A stretch of 64,000 nt of DNA from Roseiarcus sp963741845 (lineage in GTDB: Bacteria; Pseudomonadota; Alphaproteobacteria; Rhizobiales; Beijerinckiaceae), in NCBI GenBank assembly GCA_963741845.1, contig CAVUJV010000018.1, positions 1 to 64,000 on the forward strand, given 5' to 3'. Below the pieces are notes generated by a model. That model had not been told where the DNA came from. It saw nothing but the letters and a program-made list of their open reading frames with translations, and made no database searches. Shown in pieces: positions 46,090-55,347 of the stretch. Each line of letters begins with the position of its first letter. The first letter of the stretch is position 1. Made by a program: the position numbers and the translations under genes.

Positions 46090-49000
46090 TTATTTCGTGT
46101 AAGACGCTGTAATTTTAGCGGCCGCTTCGAATCGAGGGGGATCGCCGCCTTGTTCGAGCGCCGCGAGGAGTTGATCGGCGTGCATCAGGTCGGCGGTCTG
46201 GAAGCCTTCCGTGAAGCGTTGACGGACGCCCTTCAGAAGGTCGGCCGCGGCAGCCGTCTTGCCTTGGTTAGACCAGAGCTGCGCAAGACCCATGGCGGAC
46301 CGCAGTTCCAGGCTTAAGGTTGATTGGGCTCTTGCTTCTTGCAAAGCGAGATCGAAAGACTGCTCGGCGGCCCCGAGACCGGCCGGCGTCGTTTGGAGCC
46401 AGATCTCCCCACGCATCCTTAGCAGTTCGGGCACGTTTAAGGTTTCGCCGCAGACCTTGCTGAGATCCAAGCCGGCGTCGACCACCGACATAGCCTCATC
46501 GATTTGCCCGGCCTTCAGGAGACCATTCGCGAGCATGACGTGAAACGCCGGTGTCAGGGCACGATGTTTCTCCACCTGTAACTCTTCGAGGGCGCGCCGC
46601 AAAAGCACCGTGCCCCCCACCGGATTTCCGCGCGCAATGGATAGTTCACCGCTCAGCGCCAAACCGACGGTACGATAGGGGCCAAGGGAATGACGCGCGG
46701 CGAGTGCAACGAGGCGCTGGATAAGCTGCTCCGCCTCGTCAAAGTCCCCTCGCCAGAGAAACACGGTCGCGGTGTAGATCAAGGCCACGGACAGATCGAC
46801 CGGATGATCGCGACTGGTTGCGACATCGATCACCTGCCGCGCGGTCTTCGCGGCGCGGTTTGGGAACCCGGTCAGCCAGTAGCAGCGCGCAAGCGCGGTC
46901 AGTGCGCGAACCTCATGATCGTAGCCGAAGAAGGCGACCTGAGCGGCGCCCGCGGCCTCGGCTTTCGTCAAGCCGCGTTCGCAGTGGCGCCGAGCGCTCA
47001 CCTGGTCTCCGACCAAGTGGTAGGCGACACCGAGCATCGACTCTGCCGTGGCGATCAAGCCAGTCGAGCCGGTCGTCTGGGTGATTGCGTGGCTGCGTTG
47101 AGCGACCGCAAGAGCGCCCCGGAAGTCACCGATGCGGCTCAGGACGATACCCAAACCGACCAGGAGGTGCATCTGATACACTTGGTTGCCTAGCGCCTCG
47201 GCCAGGCTCAGGGCGTCCTCGATGGCTTTTCGCACTTCGTCGCTATTGCCTCGGGTAAACATCGCTGAAGCCGCTAGGAACGCCTGCAGCGTCAGGTGGG
47301 GAGAGCTTCCTTCGGCGCCTTCGGGCAGTGCGGCAAGTCCCCGCTCGCACTGGCGAACGCATTCGACGAACAAAGAATGCTTGAAGAACAGCGGCGCCGC
47401 CGCCGCCGCCAGCCGCACCCCAATCGCCGCTTCGCCGACACTGGAAAAACTCCATTCCAGAGCCGCGCGAATATTGCCCAAATACGGTCCTGCGGCCGCC
47501 ACGTCTTCAATGGTGACTGCGACCTCCTTGCCGTAGCCGGCCGAAAGATATTGCCCGTAGTACTGGGCATGCTGTTTGGCGACTGCATTGACATCGCCGG
47601 TTTGTGCAAGCTTTTCGGCTGCGAAGGCCAGCGTCGAGTCAAGCAGTCGATGGTGTGCCATTCCGTCGATCAGCGCCACCGAGACGAGCGACTTACCGAT
47701 CAAGCTGGTGATCGCGTCCGCGACCTCCATCGCATCCGTTTGGTCGTCGGTCGCCACGGCTTGGGCCGCCTCGAGCGTGAACACGCCAATGAAGATCGAG
47801 AGGCGTACAAGCACGCGCCGGTCTCGGGCGGACAAGAGATTGAAGCTCCAGTCCAGCATTGCGGCCAGGGTTTGATGGCGGGGCGGGGCGCTTCGGCGAC
47901 CCTGCCAAAGAAGCTTGAATCGATTGCCCAGCAGGTCAGCCGTGCCCCGGAGCCCATAGGTGCCGACCCGGCTTCCTGCGAGTTCGATCGCGAGCGCTAT
48001 GCCATCCAACCGACTGCAGATGCCGGCCACAATCGGCGCGTCGGCGTTGGTCAGTTCGGCTGTGTAGCCCGCCGCGAAAGCACGATCCATAAAGAGCTGC
48101 ACGGCTGAGGTCGCCAGGGCTTCCGCGGCGGTCAGCTGTTCGCCGGGAGACGGATAATCCATGGGCGCCAGGAGGTGGACGTGTTCGCCTTCCACCCGCA
48201 GCGCTTCACGGCTGGTGGCCATAATATACACCTGCGACGCTTCGCTATAGAGCCGCTCCGCCAACAGCGCCGCGGCGTCGATGAGGTGCTCGCAGTTGTC
48301 GAGGATCAGCAAAATCCGACGATCGGCCAGGAAGGCCAGAAGATTTGAGAGCGAGTCTTGTGTTTGCAAAAAGACGCCAAGAACCGCGGCGACAGCACTC
48401 GCGACCAGGGCCGGGTCGGTGACGGCGCTGAGATCCACGAAGTAGACTGCCTGGTCGAACACATCGAGCAGGGCGTGGCCGACGGTGACGGCCACGGTGG
48501 TCTTTCCCATCCCCCCCGGCCCCACGACGCTGACGAAGCGCCGCGACAGCAACAGCGTCGACAGTGCTTCGACGGCGTCGTCTCGGCCAACCAAGCGGGC
48601 CGGCTGCGCCGGGAGCCTGTGATCCGCGGCGCGCAGCGGCGGGGTGGAGGCCGCCCCGATCGACTCCCGGAGCGAGCGGGTCACAGGCGCAACGAAACAA
48701 TAGCCCCGCCCGGTCACATTCTTGATGTATCGATCGCCGTTCTGCCCATCGCCCAGGCATTTGCGGAGGCCCGCAACGGTCACCCTAAGGCTGGCATCGC
48801 TCACCACGGCATTGGGCCAGGCACGCTTCAACAATTCGCGCTGGCCGACGACATCACCCGCGGCCTCAGCCAGCGCAATGAGCACATCGAGTGCGCGGCT
48901 TCCGATCTCGACGGTCTCACCGCCCTTCAGCAGAAGGCGGCGCGCCGGCATCAGGCTGTAGGGCCCGAACGAGATGACGTTTTCAGCCAAGTTGGAACAC

Positions 49001-49095
49001 CAACCTGAAAGCGATCGACGAAGGCGCGGCGTCAAATCCAGAGATTGGGCCGAGCGGACTTCGCTTCCCCTAGCAGGCCGCGTATTCCGGAGCAA
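46090..49095 (-). CDS. Winged-helix / NB-ARC ATPase / TPR transcriptional regulator
   Basis: This 1001-residue protein has three parts. An OmpR-type winged helix lies at about 40-135 (ISFGPYSLMPARRLLLKGGE, VVSDASLRVTVAGLRKCLGD, VTGRGYCFVAPV). A signal-transduction ATPase follows at about 165-450 with Walker A VGPGGMGKTT (191-200) and Walker B RILLILDNCEHL, and a TPR-rich helical half runs to the end. It resembles AfsR/MalT-like STAND regulators, which oligomerise on DNA when a ligand and ATP are bound. The start is uncertain: TTG at 49095 or a TTG near 48990 just before the winged helix. It is divergent from the hydrolase at 49469, its probable target. Confidence 0.88.
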   Translation of the reverse strand: MLRNTRPARGSEVRSAQSLDLTPRLRRSLSGWCSNLAENVISFGPYSLMPARRLLLKGGETVEIGSRALDVLIALAEAAGDVVGQRELLKRAWPNAVVSDASLRVTVAGLRKCLGDGQNGDRYIKNVTGRGYCFVAPVTRSLRESIGAASTPPLRAADHRLPAQPARLVGRDDAVEALSTLLLSRRFVSVVGPGGMGKTTVAVTVGHALLDVFDQAVYFVDLSAVTDPALVASAVAAVLGVFLQTQDSLSNLLAFLADRRILLILDNCEHLIDAAALLAERLYSEASQVYIMATSREALRVEGEHVHLLAPMDYPSPGEQLTAAEALATSAVQLFMDRAFAAGYTAELTNADAPIVAGICSRLDGIALAIELAGSRVGTYGLRGTADLLGNRFKLLWQGRRSAPPRHQTLAAMLDWSFNLLSARDRRVLVRLSIFIGVFTLEAAQAVATDDQTDAMEVADAITSLIGKSLVSVALIDGMAHHRLLDSTLAFAAEKLAQTGDVNAVAKQHAQYYGQYLSAGYGKEVAVTIEDVAAAGPYLGNIRAALEWSFSSVGEAAIGVRLAAAAAPLFFKHSLFVECVRQCERGLAALPEGAEGSSPHLTLQAFLAASAMFTRGNSDEVRKAIEDALSLAEALGNQVYQMHLLVGLGIVLSRIGDFRGALAVAQRSHAITQTTGSTGLIATAESMLGVAYHLVGDQVSARRHCERGLTKAEAAGAAQVAFFGYDHEVRALTALARCYWLTGFPNRAAKTARQVIDVATSRDHPVDLSVALIYTATVFLWRGDFDEAEQLIQRLVALAARHSLGPYRTVGLALSGELSIARGNPVGGTVLLRRALEELQVEKHRALTPAFHVMLANGLLKAGQIDEAMSVVDAGLDLSKVCGETLNVPELLRMRGEIWLQTTPAGLGAAEQSFDLALQEARAQSTLSLELRSAMGLAQLWSNQGKTAAAADLLKGVRQRFTEGFQTADLMHADQLLAALEQGGDPPRFEAAAKITASYTK

Positions 49096-49468
49096 ATCGG
49101 ACGACTATTCCGATTTTGTGTAAGCAATTGATTTCGCCAGGATATCAGAAATTTTGATTTATGTCGGACGCTCTGAAGGGTGGAATTGTTCGACTGTTGG
49201 GTCGGGTCGCCAGCCCGGCCGTTCCGGTCGGCACAGCCCTTCTGTGACGCCGCGCGGCTGACGTTGCAGCACGACGGATGCGCCGCTGGAACGCTAAGTT
49301 CCGGCGAAACGCGCAGCATCTGCGAATGTCTGAAGGCGGTGCCGCGAATAGCAGCGCTTGCGTCGGATAACAGCGCTTTACACCGCATAACTCGGCCGGC
49401 GGTTCGTTTGGTGCGATCAGTTGGCTGTCAGCACGATCAGTCTCGCTGACCTACGCAAGGGAGAGGGC
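49096..49468. promoter_or_regulatory. Divergent intergenic region
   Basis: These 370 bases separate the STAND-type regulator from the first alpha/beta hydrolase, and both genes must have their promoters here. I see no clear operator repeat. A GC-rich stretch near 49200-49260 separates two AT-richer parts. Confidence 0.4.
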
Positions 49469-50461
49469 ATGATCAAAATGACAAAAACTGATCCACGCTA
49501 CACCGCCGGAGCTTCTCGTCGCGACGTAATGATCGGCAGCGCCGTCGCGGCTGTGGTCACGGCTCTGCCGGATCTCTCTGCAGGACCGGCGAACGCGGCG
49601 CCTTCTACTTCAAACCGAGACAAAGGAACGAACGCCATGAGCACGATCACGACCAAAGACGGTGTCAATATCTTTTACAAGGATTGGGGTCACGGTCAGC
49701 CGATTGTCTTCCATCATGGCTGGCCCCTGAGCTCCGATGACTGGGATGCGCAGATGCTGTTCTTCCTCCAGCACGGCCATCGCGTCATCGGGATCGACCG
49801 GCGCGGGCATGGGCGCTCGAGCCAAGTGTCGGATGGGCACGATATGGATCACTACGCGGCCGACGCAGCGGCCGTGGTGGAACACCTAGACCTTCGGAAC
49901 GCCGTACATATCGGCCATTCGACGGGCGGCGGTGAGGTGGCGCGCTACGTCGCGCAGCACGGCAAGGGCCGCGTCGCCAAGGCCGTGCTGATTTCCGCCG
50001 TCACCCCGCTCATGCTGAAGACGCCGAGCAATCCGGACGGGCTTCCCGTCCAGGCATTCGATGGGCTACGCGCCGGCCTGGCAGCCAACCGGGCGCAATT
50101 CTACCGCGACGTCCCAGCGGGTCCGTTCTACGGTTTCAATCGTCCCGGCGCGACGCCGATCGAAGGCGTAATTCAGAATTGGTGGCGCCAGGGCATGATG
50201 GGCGGCGCCAAGGCCCAATACGATAGCATCAAGGCCTTCTCGGAGACCGATTTCACCGAAGACCTCAAGAGCATCGAGGCGCCGACGCTCGTTATGCAAG
50301 GCGACGACGACCAGATCGTCCCCTACAAGGACGCAGCCCTGCCGTCGGCGAAGCTCCTGAAGAACAGCACGCTGAAGATCTATCCCGGCTTTCCCCATGG
50401 CATGATGACCACCCATGCCGATGTGATTAACCAGGACCTCCTCGCGTTCATCCGCGCCTAA
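49469..50461 (+). CDS. Exported alpha/beta hydrolase (non-heme chloroperoxidase type)
   Basis: This 330-residue protein has a Tat-type leader (SRRDVMIGSAVAAVVTALP). The mature part starts near AAPSTSN and is of the non-heme peroxidase/esterase type: VFHHGWPLSSDDWDAQ, nucleophile in HIGHSTGGGEVARYV, aspartate in MQGDDDQIVPY and histidine in GFPHGMMTTHAD. Family members hydrolyse esters and can form peracids. The ATG at 49469 has GGGAGAGG upstream. An internal ATG at 49637 (MSTITTKDGVNIFYKD) would give a cytosolic form without the leader. Confidence 0.88.
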   Translation: MIKMTKTDPRYTAGASRRDVMIGSAVAAVVTALPDLSAGPANAAPSTSNRDKGTNAMSTITTKDGVNIFYKDWGHGQPIVFHHGWPLSSDDWDAQMLFFLQHGHRVIGIDRRGHGRSSQVSDGHDMDHYAADAAAVVEHLDLRNAVHIGHSTGGGEVARYVAQHGKGRVAKAVLISAVTPLMLKTPSNPDGLPVQAFDGLRAGLAANRAQFYRDVPAGPFYGFNRPGATPIEGVIQNWWRQGMMGGAKAQYDSIKAFSETDFTEDLKSIEAPTLVMQGDDDQIVPYKDAALPSAKLLKNSTLKIYPGFPHGMMTTHADVINQDLLAFIRA

Positions 50462-50507
50462 CGCCGCCGTGATGATGGATCTCCCGCTGCGAAGCGGGGA
50501 ACCGTCC

Positions 50508-50620
50508 CAACAGGCGTACCTTCTCAACCACGGTGATCGCGGGCGCTGCCGCTCGCTGATCTCCACCCGCGGCATGGCTGCGAGCTCCGCTCCGCTGAAG
50601 GCGCGCAACGCACCTATGTC
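50508..50620 (+). pseudogene. Relic of a second copy of the downstream hydrolase leader
   Basis: GGCGTACCTTCTCAACC and the words CGCGGCATGGC and GCCCGCAACG-like spacing match the 5' end of the hydrolase gene at 51271-51375. The translated remains SLISTRGMAASSAPLKARNA line up with SLIATRGMAADSVLPKARNV. The rest of this copy is gone. Confidence 0.5.
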
Positions 50621-50625
50621 AAACT

Positions 50626-50667
50626 GCCCCTGGCCGACGCTGTAAGTATCCCGGTTGGCCAGGGGGC
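50626..50667 (+). terminator. GC-rich hairpin before the DUF302 gene
   Basis: GCCCCTGGCC and GGCCAGGGGGC can pair, with one bulge, around a 21-base loop. There is no T run. It lies 27 bases before the DUF302 start and could end transcripts of the upstream hydrolase or affect translation. Confidence 0.35.
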
Positions 50668-50693
50668 TATCGGTAACCCAAGAGGACGCATCC

Positions 50694-51184
50694 ATGATCG
50701 ACAGCTTCACCCTTCAGCACTGTGAGCATGTCAGCCAGCGGTCCTTCGAGGACGTCGTCGCTGCCTTCGAGGCCGAACTCGGTGACATCCGGGATCCCGC
50801 CATCATTCCGCGTGAAGTCGCCGCAGCGACCAGCCCAGCCGACTTCGAGTCCCGCATCCAGGCTTAGGCGGTTTCATACGCTTCCTGATGAACGACCATG
50901 GCACCTGGATGGTCAGGGCGGGGAAGGGGGCCACGATTCGATCATACATCATCGGCAACCCTTTGGTGGCGAAGACCATGATCACGCATGACCCGGGTGT
51001 TGGCCTGAATGTTCCGGTGAGGGTCGTGATCTTTCAGACGGCAACCGGCGAGGTGCGTTTGGCATATGATCTGCCCTCGTCACTGATGAGCCGGCTAAAC
51101 AACGATGACGTGTCCGCCGCGGCGATCAAGCTGGATGCGAAACTTCGCGCCTTGGTGGAGCTCGCAAGCGGGATGCCCGCCTGA
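50694..51184 (+). pseudogene. DUF302 domain protein, one frameshift
   Basis: The gene starts MIDSFTLQHCEHVSQRSFED with AGAGGA upstream. The first part ends at a stop near 50867; the next frame continues as GGFIRFLMNDHGTWMVRAGK, IIGNPLVAKTMITHDPGVGL and FQTATGEVRLAYDLPSSL to 51184. Joined by one base near 50865 it is a complete DUF302-like protein of about 163 residues. The domain's function is unknown. It lies between two exported hydrolase genes. Confidence 0.65.
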
Positions 51185-51267
51185 TCCGGTCGGGCGCTTC
51201 GTCGGCGGCCGCCGTGACGCCGCCGCCGGAATTTGCCAACAACTCGTATCTCAAAAGAAGACAGCTC

Positions 51268-52044
51268 ATGATGATCGACCGGCGTACCTTCTCAACCTCG
51301 GCTGTTGCCGCCGCCGCTTCGTTGATCGCCACGCGCGGCATGGCCGCGGACTCCGTGCTGCCGAAGGCCCGCAACGTCGTCCTTGTGCATGGGCTGTTCG
51401 CCGACGGATCGTGCTGGTCCGAGGTCATCGCGCGCCTGCAGGCAGCGCGGCTCAATGCCACGGCGGTGCAAAATCCGCTCACGACGCTACCTGAAGCGGT
51501 CGCCTCGGCAGAGCGCGTGCTCGATCGGCAGGATGGCCCCACGGTCCTGGTCGGGCATTCCTTTTCGGGCATGATCGTTACCGAGGCCGGCGTGCATCCC
51601 AAGGTCTCGTCTCTGGTCTATGTGGCGGCACGGGCGCCGGATGCGGGCGAGGACTACAACGCGCTGGCCCAGACCTACCCGACGCCGTCGGCCTCCGCCG
51701 GCATCGTCTTCGATGGCGACGAAGGGCGCCTCACTGAAGCCGCCTTCCTGCGCGATTTCGCCGGCGACCTGCCGGAAGCCAAGGCCAAGGTGCTCTATGC
51801 GGTGCAGGAGCCATTTCATAAGGCGCTGCTCACCGGCAAGACCACGCAAGCAGCTTGGCGCTCGAAGCCGAGCTTCTATGCCGTTTCCGCCGAAGATCGC
51901 ACTATCAATCCGGACCTCGAACGCTTCATGGCTAAACGCATGGGCGCCAAGACCATCGAAGTGAAAGCGAGTCATCTCTCACTGATTTCACATCCCGACG
52001 AAATCACGAAGCTGATCCTGGAAGCCGCCGGACGGCCTGCCTAG
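51268..52044 (+). CDS. Exported alpha/beta hydrolase (salicylate-esterase-like)
   Basis: This 258-residue protein has a Tat-like leader (DRRTFSTSAVAAAASLIATR, cut near MAADSV). The mature enzyme has VVLVHGLFADGSCWSEVI, nucleophile in VLVGHSFSGMIVTEAG, FLRDFAGDLPEAKAKVLYAV, YAVSAEDRTINPDLERFMAK and the histidine in VKASHLSLISHPDEI. It belongs to the plant-like esterase/hydroxynitrile-lyase group of alpha/beta hydrolases. Substrates are unknown. Confidence 0.85.
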   Translation: MMIDRRTFSTSAVAAAASLIATRGMAADSVLPKARNVVLVHGLFADGSCWSEVIARLQAARLNATAVQNPLTTLPEAVASAERVLDRQDGPTVLVGHSFSGMIVTEAGVHPKVSSLVYVAARAPDAGEDYNALAQTYPTPSASAGIVFDGDEGRLTEAAFLRDFAGDLPEAKAKVLYAVQEPFHKALLTGKTTQAAWRSKPSFYAVSAEDRTINPDLERFMAKRMGAKTIEVKASHLSLISHPDEITKLILEAAGRPA

Positions 52045-52045
52045 A

Positions 52046-52560
52046 ACCGCGTGCTTGGGCGGGTCCATGTAGAGGCCGACGATGCCCTCGACCTTCTCGG
52101 CGAACTTGGGATCGTTGGAGCGCTTGAAGGTGCGAATGCGGTGCGGTTGCAGCCGATGCTGCCTCCCACAAGCGCTGCACCGCGCGCAAGCTGACGCCGA
52201 CGGCTTTGGCCATGGCGCGGCCGGTCCAATGCGTGGCGTGGCCCGGCGGCTCGGAGCAGGTCAGGTCCATAACCTTGGCGACGACCTTGGCCGAAAGCGG
52301 AGCGCGGCCGGGCTTGCGCGTCTTGTCGCGCAGCAGACCATCGACGCCCTGCTCGGCGTATCGCGCTTGCCAGCGCCAGACCGCGGGTCGGCTGACGCCC
52401 GCCCGCCGCGCCACGCCTGCACGGGCAAGCGGTCGGCCGAACAAAGGACAATTTGCGCCCGCTGCACATGTTTGAGCGGGCGATTGCGATCCGCCATGAT
52501 TGCCGGTAGACGCTCACGATCTTCGGCGGGAGGAAGGACACAGACGGTTTGAGCCATGCC
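52046..52560 (-). mobile_element. IS630-family transposase relic (left flank of the aromatic locus)
   Basis: In two or three frames the minus strand spells an IS630 N-terminus: MAQTVCVLPPAEDRERLPAI, DRNRPLKHVQRAQIVLCSAD, VARRAGVSRPAVWRWQARYA and PLSAKVVAKVMDLTCSEPPG. It ends abruptly after DPKFAEKVEGIVGLYMDPP at about 52046, next to the hydrolase stop. The catalytic DDE part is missing. Confidence 0.75.
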
Positions 52561-52613
52561 CACCGACTCGCACATCCCCCCGCATCTGTGAATCATCCGA
52601 CTGTGTCAATGCA

Positions 52614-53399
52614 CTAGAATCCGAGAATACTGCCGTTGATCGAAGCCTCTAGACCACCGTCGACAGGTAGGTTCGCGCCATTGATCCAGCGCGCTCCGTC
52701 CGAGCAAAGGAAGAGAGCGGGCGGGGCAATATCCGGCGGCGTCCCCGGACGCCCAACACGCGCGATGTCGTCGTCCACCCGCGCATCGCCGAAAAGCTGG
52801 CGGAACTCCCTGTAGATGGGCGTCACGACGGGCCCGGGGCTCACCGCGTTGACCCGTATGCCGCGTTCCTTGAACAGCGGCTCGTGCGCCGCCCTCATGG
52901 TCCAGAGCAGCAGGAGCTCTTTCGAAAGCGGGTAGCCCTCGCCTTCAGGGACTTTGTGCTTCGCAAGCAGCGGAGCGATGTCGCCAAACCCCTCAACGGC
53001 GACGAATTCCTTGGCTCGCTCCAGATTGGCCCGCCAGCCGTAGCCTGCGATCGAGGCCACGTTCACGACCGACCCGCCCTCGCGCAGTTTCGGCGCGAGT
53101 GCTTCCGTCAGAGCCCGGAGACCGTAGAAGTTGATCGCGAGAGTCTTCGCCGCGCCCGTGACGCCGGAGACGCCGGCCACATTGCAGAGCGCGTCGAACC
53201 GGTGCGGCAGCGAATCGGCGATCTCCGTAACCCCCTGCGCCGATCCGATGTTGGCGCGGATGAAGGCGTCGAGCGGGCGCAGAGGATCTTTCACATCGAC
53301 GCCGATGACATCGGCGCCGAGAGCCGACGCCAGCTCGCCAATGCGCGAGCCGATCCCTGAGGAAATGCCCGTCACAACGATTGTCTTCCCGAGCAGCAA
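52614..53399 (-). CDS. calA: Coniferyl-alcohol-dehydrogenase-like SDR
   Basis: This 261-residue NAD(P)-dependent short-chain dehydrogenase starts at TTG with GGAGG seven bases upstream. It has the nucleotide motif VVTGISSGIG, NVAG-type loop LCNVAGVSGVTG, serine in VNVASIAGYGW, tyrosine-lysine in YPLSKELLLLW and the ending FLCSDGARWINGANLPVDGG. The overall pattern, including the FGDARVDDDIARVGRP region, matches CalA-type coniferyl-alcohol dehydrogenases. It is the last gene of the transporter/aldehyde-dehydrogenase operon and would oxidise an aromatic alcohol to the aldehyde. Confidence 0.85.
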   Translation of the reverse strand: MLLGKTIVVTGISSGIGSRIGELASALGADVIGVDVKDPLRPLDAFIRANIGSAQGVTEIADSLPHRFDALCNVAGVSGVTGAAKTLAINFYGLRALTEALAPKLREGGSVVNVASIAGYGWRANLERAKEFVAVEGFGDIAPLLAKHKVPEGEGYPLSKELLLLWTMRAAHEPLFKERGIRVNAVSPGPVVTPIYREFRQLFGDARVDDDIARVGRPGTPPDIAPPALFLCSDGARWINGANLPVDGGLEASINGSILGF

Positions 53400-53413
53400 A
53401 GCTTTGTCCTCCG

Positions 53414-54448
53414 TTATTCGCCTGCCCGTGTGACGGGCGGCCGATTCCCTTGCGCGTCTTTCGGCGCCTCCACCGATCTCAGCCGGTAGCTGATAGGCAT
53501 GAGACGCAACGCCGTCTTGTCCTCGACCCAGCCCCAGACCCCACGCGGAAAGAGGAGCGCAAAGATCAGCGCTGTCGCGCCGAGTCCGACCAGATACCAG
53601 ACGCCGAAAGCGCCGAACCATGCTTCGATCGCGAAGAAGATGACCGCGCCGAGGATGGCGCCCTCGAACGTACCCAGACCGCCGACCAGCGCCATGAAGA
53701 TCATGTACGCGGTCCAGATCGGACTGAAATAGGCTTTAGGCTGGAAGGTCAGCGCGGTCGCGACCCAGAGCGCGCCTGCGAGCGCCGCACCGAACGCCGC
53801 GAGAACGAAAACGAGCTGTTTGACCCGAGGCACGCGGACGCCAATCGATTCAGCCGCCTCCTCGTTGTCGCGGATGGCCCGGATCGCGGCGCCAAGCGGG
53901 CTGCGCAGGAGCCAAAAGACCAGGGCGAGCAGGCCGGTCATAGCTATGAGGGCGGACCAGTAGGTCCAAGCGCGCCGAGTCTCGATCGTATAGACGTTAA
54001 GTTCGATCAGCGAGGTGCCGGTTTCGCCCCGGATCAGTGTATCAAGATTGACGAGGAGATGCGCCAGCTCGGCGACGACCCACATCCCGATTGCGAACTC
54101 GCCGCCCTTGAGCCGCAGCATCAGCATCGATACCGGCAGCGACAGAAGGCCGACGATCAGCGCGCCGAGCAGCAATGATGGGTAGACGCTGACGCCAAAA
54201 TTCGCAAGACGGATGGCCGCATAGGCGCCGAGTCCAAAGAAGGCTTGCTGTCCGATCGAGACGAGCCCGCAGAAGCCGACGAGCGCATTCCACATCACGG
54301 CCAGAATCACATAGATGAACAGAGTCGTCAGCTTGTCGACGGCATTGGCGCTGAACAGAATCGGACCGAGAGCCAGCAGGAAGATGATGAGCGCGGCCGA
54401 CGCCATGGCGACGCGAGAGGCCGGGGTCCAGCGGTCGACTGCGTTCAT
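53414..54448 (-). CDS. livM: Branched-chain-type ABC transporter permease (LivM)
   Basis: This 344-residue inner-membrane permease has about ten segments, with VGFCGLVSIGQQAFFGLGAY, LRSPLGAAIRAIRDNEEAAE and FMALVGGLGTFEGAILGAVI. Its ATG overlaps the LivH stop. With LivH it forms the channel of a HAAT-family importer; the substrate is likely an aromatic acid or related compound given the operon, though branched-chain amino acids are possible. Confidence 0.92.
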   Translation of the reverse strand: MNAVDRWTPASRVAMASAALIIFLLALGPILFSANAVDKLTTLFIYVILAVMWNALVGFCGLVSIGQQAFFGLGAYAAIRLANFGVSVYPSLLLGALIVGLLSLPVSMLMLRLKGGEFAIGMWVVAELAHLLVNLDTLIRGETGTSLIELNVYTIETRRAWTYWSALIAMTGLLALVFWLLRSPLGAAIRAIRDNEEAAESIGVRVPRVKQLVFVLAAFGAALAGALWVATALTFQPKAYFSPIWTAYMIFMALVGGLGTFEGAILGAVIFFAIEAWFGAFGVWYLVGLGATALIFALLFPRGVWGWVEDKTALRLMPISYRLRSVEAPKDAQGNRPPVTRAGE

Positions 54449-55347
54449 GGCCGCGCTGCCGCTCCAAGCGCCCGCCAGACGCGATGGCCCCAGCCGCCAA
54501 AGAAGAGGCGCGCAAACAGGACCGCAAGGAACACAACATGACCCGCGATCAGGAAGCCTTGCGGATTGACGAGCGCGCCAAGGCTCTGCGCGACGCCGAG
54601 CGCGACCCCTCCAATCAGCGTTCCCCAGAGCGATCCCGGCCCTCCGATGATCGCCGCCTCGAAAGCGAAGATGAGCTGCGCCGCGCCGGCATAGGGATCA
54701 AAGGTCGCGCGCATGCCCAGGAACGCCCCGGCGACCGCGACCGTCGCCATCGCAATCGCCGCCGCGATCGCGTTGACGCGCCGCGCATTGACGCCTACCA
54801 GGCCAACCGTGTCGGGGTCTTCCGCCGTCGCGCGAATCGCGCGGCCGGTGAGCGTGTAGTCCAGGAAAAGCTGGATGCCGCCGAGCATGACAAGCGCGGC
54901 GACAAACGTGAGAAGTGCAAGCTTACCGATGGCGATCTCGTCCGTGAGCGACCAACTGTCGAAAGAGAGATCGCCGATATAGGGCGCGAGCGAGCGCGTG
55001 TCCGCCCCGAAGCCTTCGAAGAGAAGATTGTCGAGAAGGATCGACAGACCGAAGGTCGCCAGAACAGGCACGAGCAATCCGCCATGCGCGCTGCGTTCGA
55101 GCACAAGCCTTTGCAGCGCGAGGCCGAGCAGGGCCATCGCGGGCGCAACGATCAGGAGGCCCAGGAACGGATTGACGCCGTAGCGGTCGGCGAGGACATA
55201 GAGTGCATAGGCCGAGAGGACGGCAAGGCTGCCATGCGCAAGATTGATGACCCGCATCACGGAAAACATGAAGGAGAGGCCGCAGGAGATCGCCGCGTAA
55301 TAGCCGCCGAGCAGCACGCCCTGAAGAATCTGGTTGAGGAGGATCAC
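54445..55347 (-). CDS. livH: Branched-chain-type ABC transporter permease (LivH)
   Basis: This 300-residue permease starts MILLNQILQGVLLGGYYAAI with SCGLSFMFSVMRVINLAHGS, FGLSILLDNLLFEGFGADTR, the loop TGRAIRATAEDPDTVGLVGV and AFEAAIIGGPGSLWGTLIGG. It overlaps both neighbours by four bases, so the whole transporter set is translationally coupled. Confidence 0.92.
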   Translation of the reverse strand: MILLNQILQGVLLGGYYAAISCGLSFMFSVMRVINLAHGSLAVLSAYALYVLADRYGVNPFLGLLIVAPAMALLGLALQRLVLERSAHGGLLVPVLATFGLSILLDNLLFEGFGADTRSLAPYIGDLSFDSWSLTDEIAIGKLALLTFVAALVMLGGIQLFLDYTLTGRAIRATAEDPDTVGLVGVNARRVNAIAAAIAMATVAVAGAFLGMRATFDPYAGAAQLIFAFEAAIIGGPGSLWGTLIGGVALGVAQSLGALVNPQGFLIAGHVVFLAVLFARLFFGGWGHRVWRALGAAARP

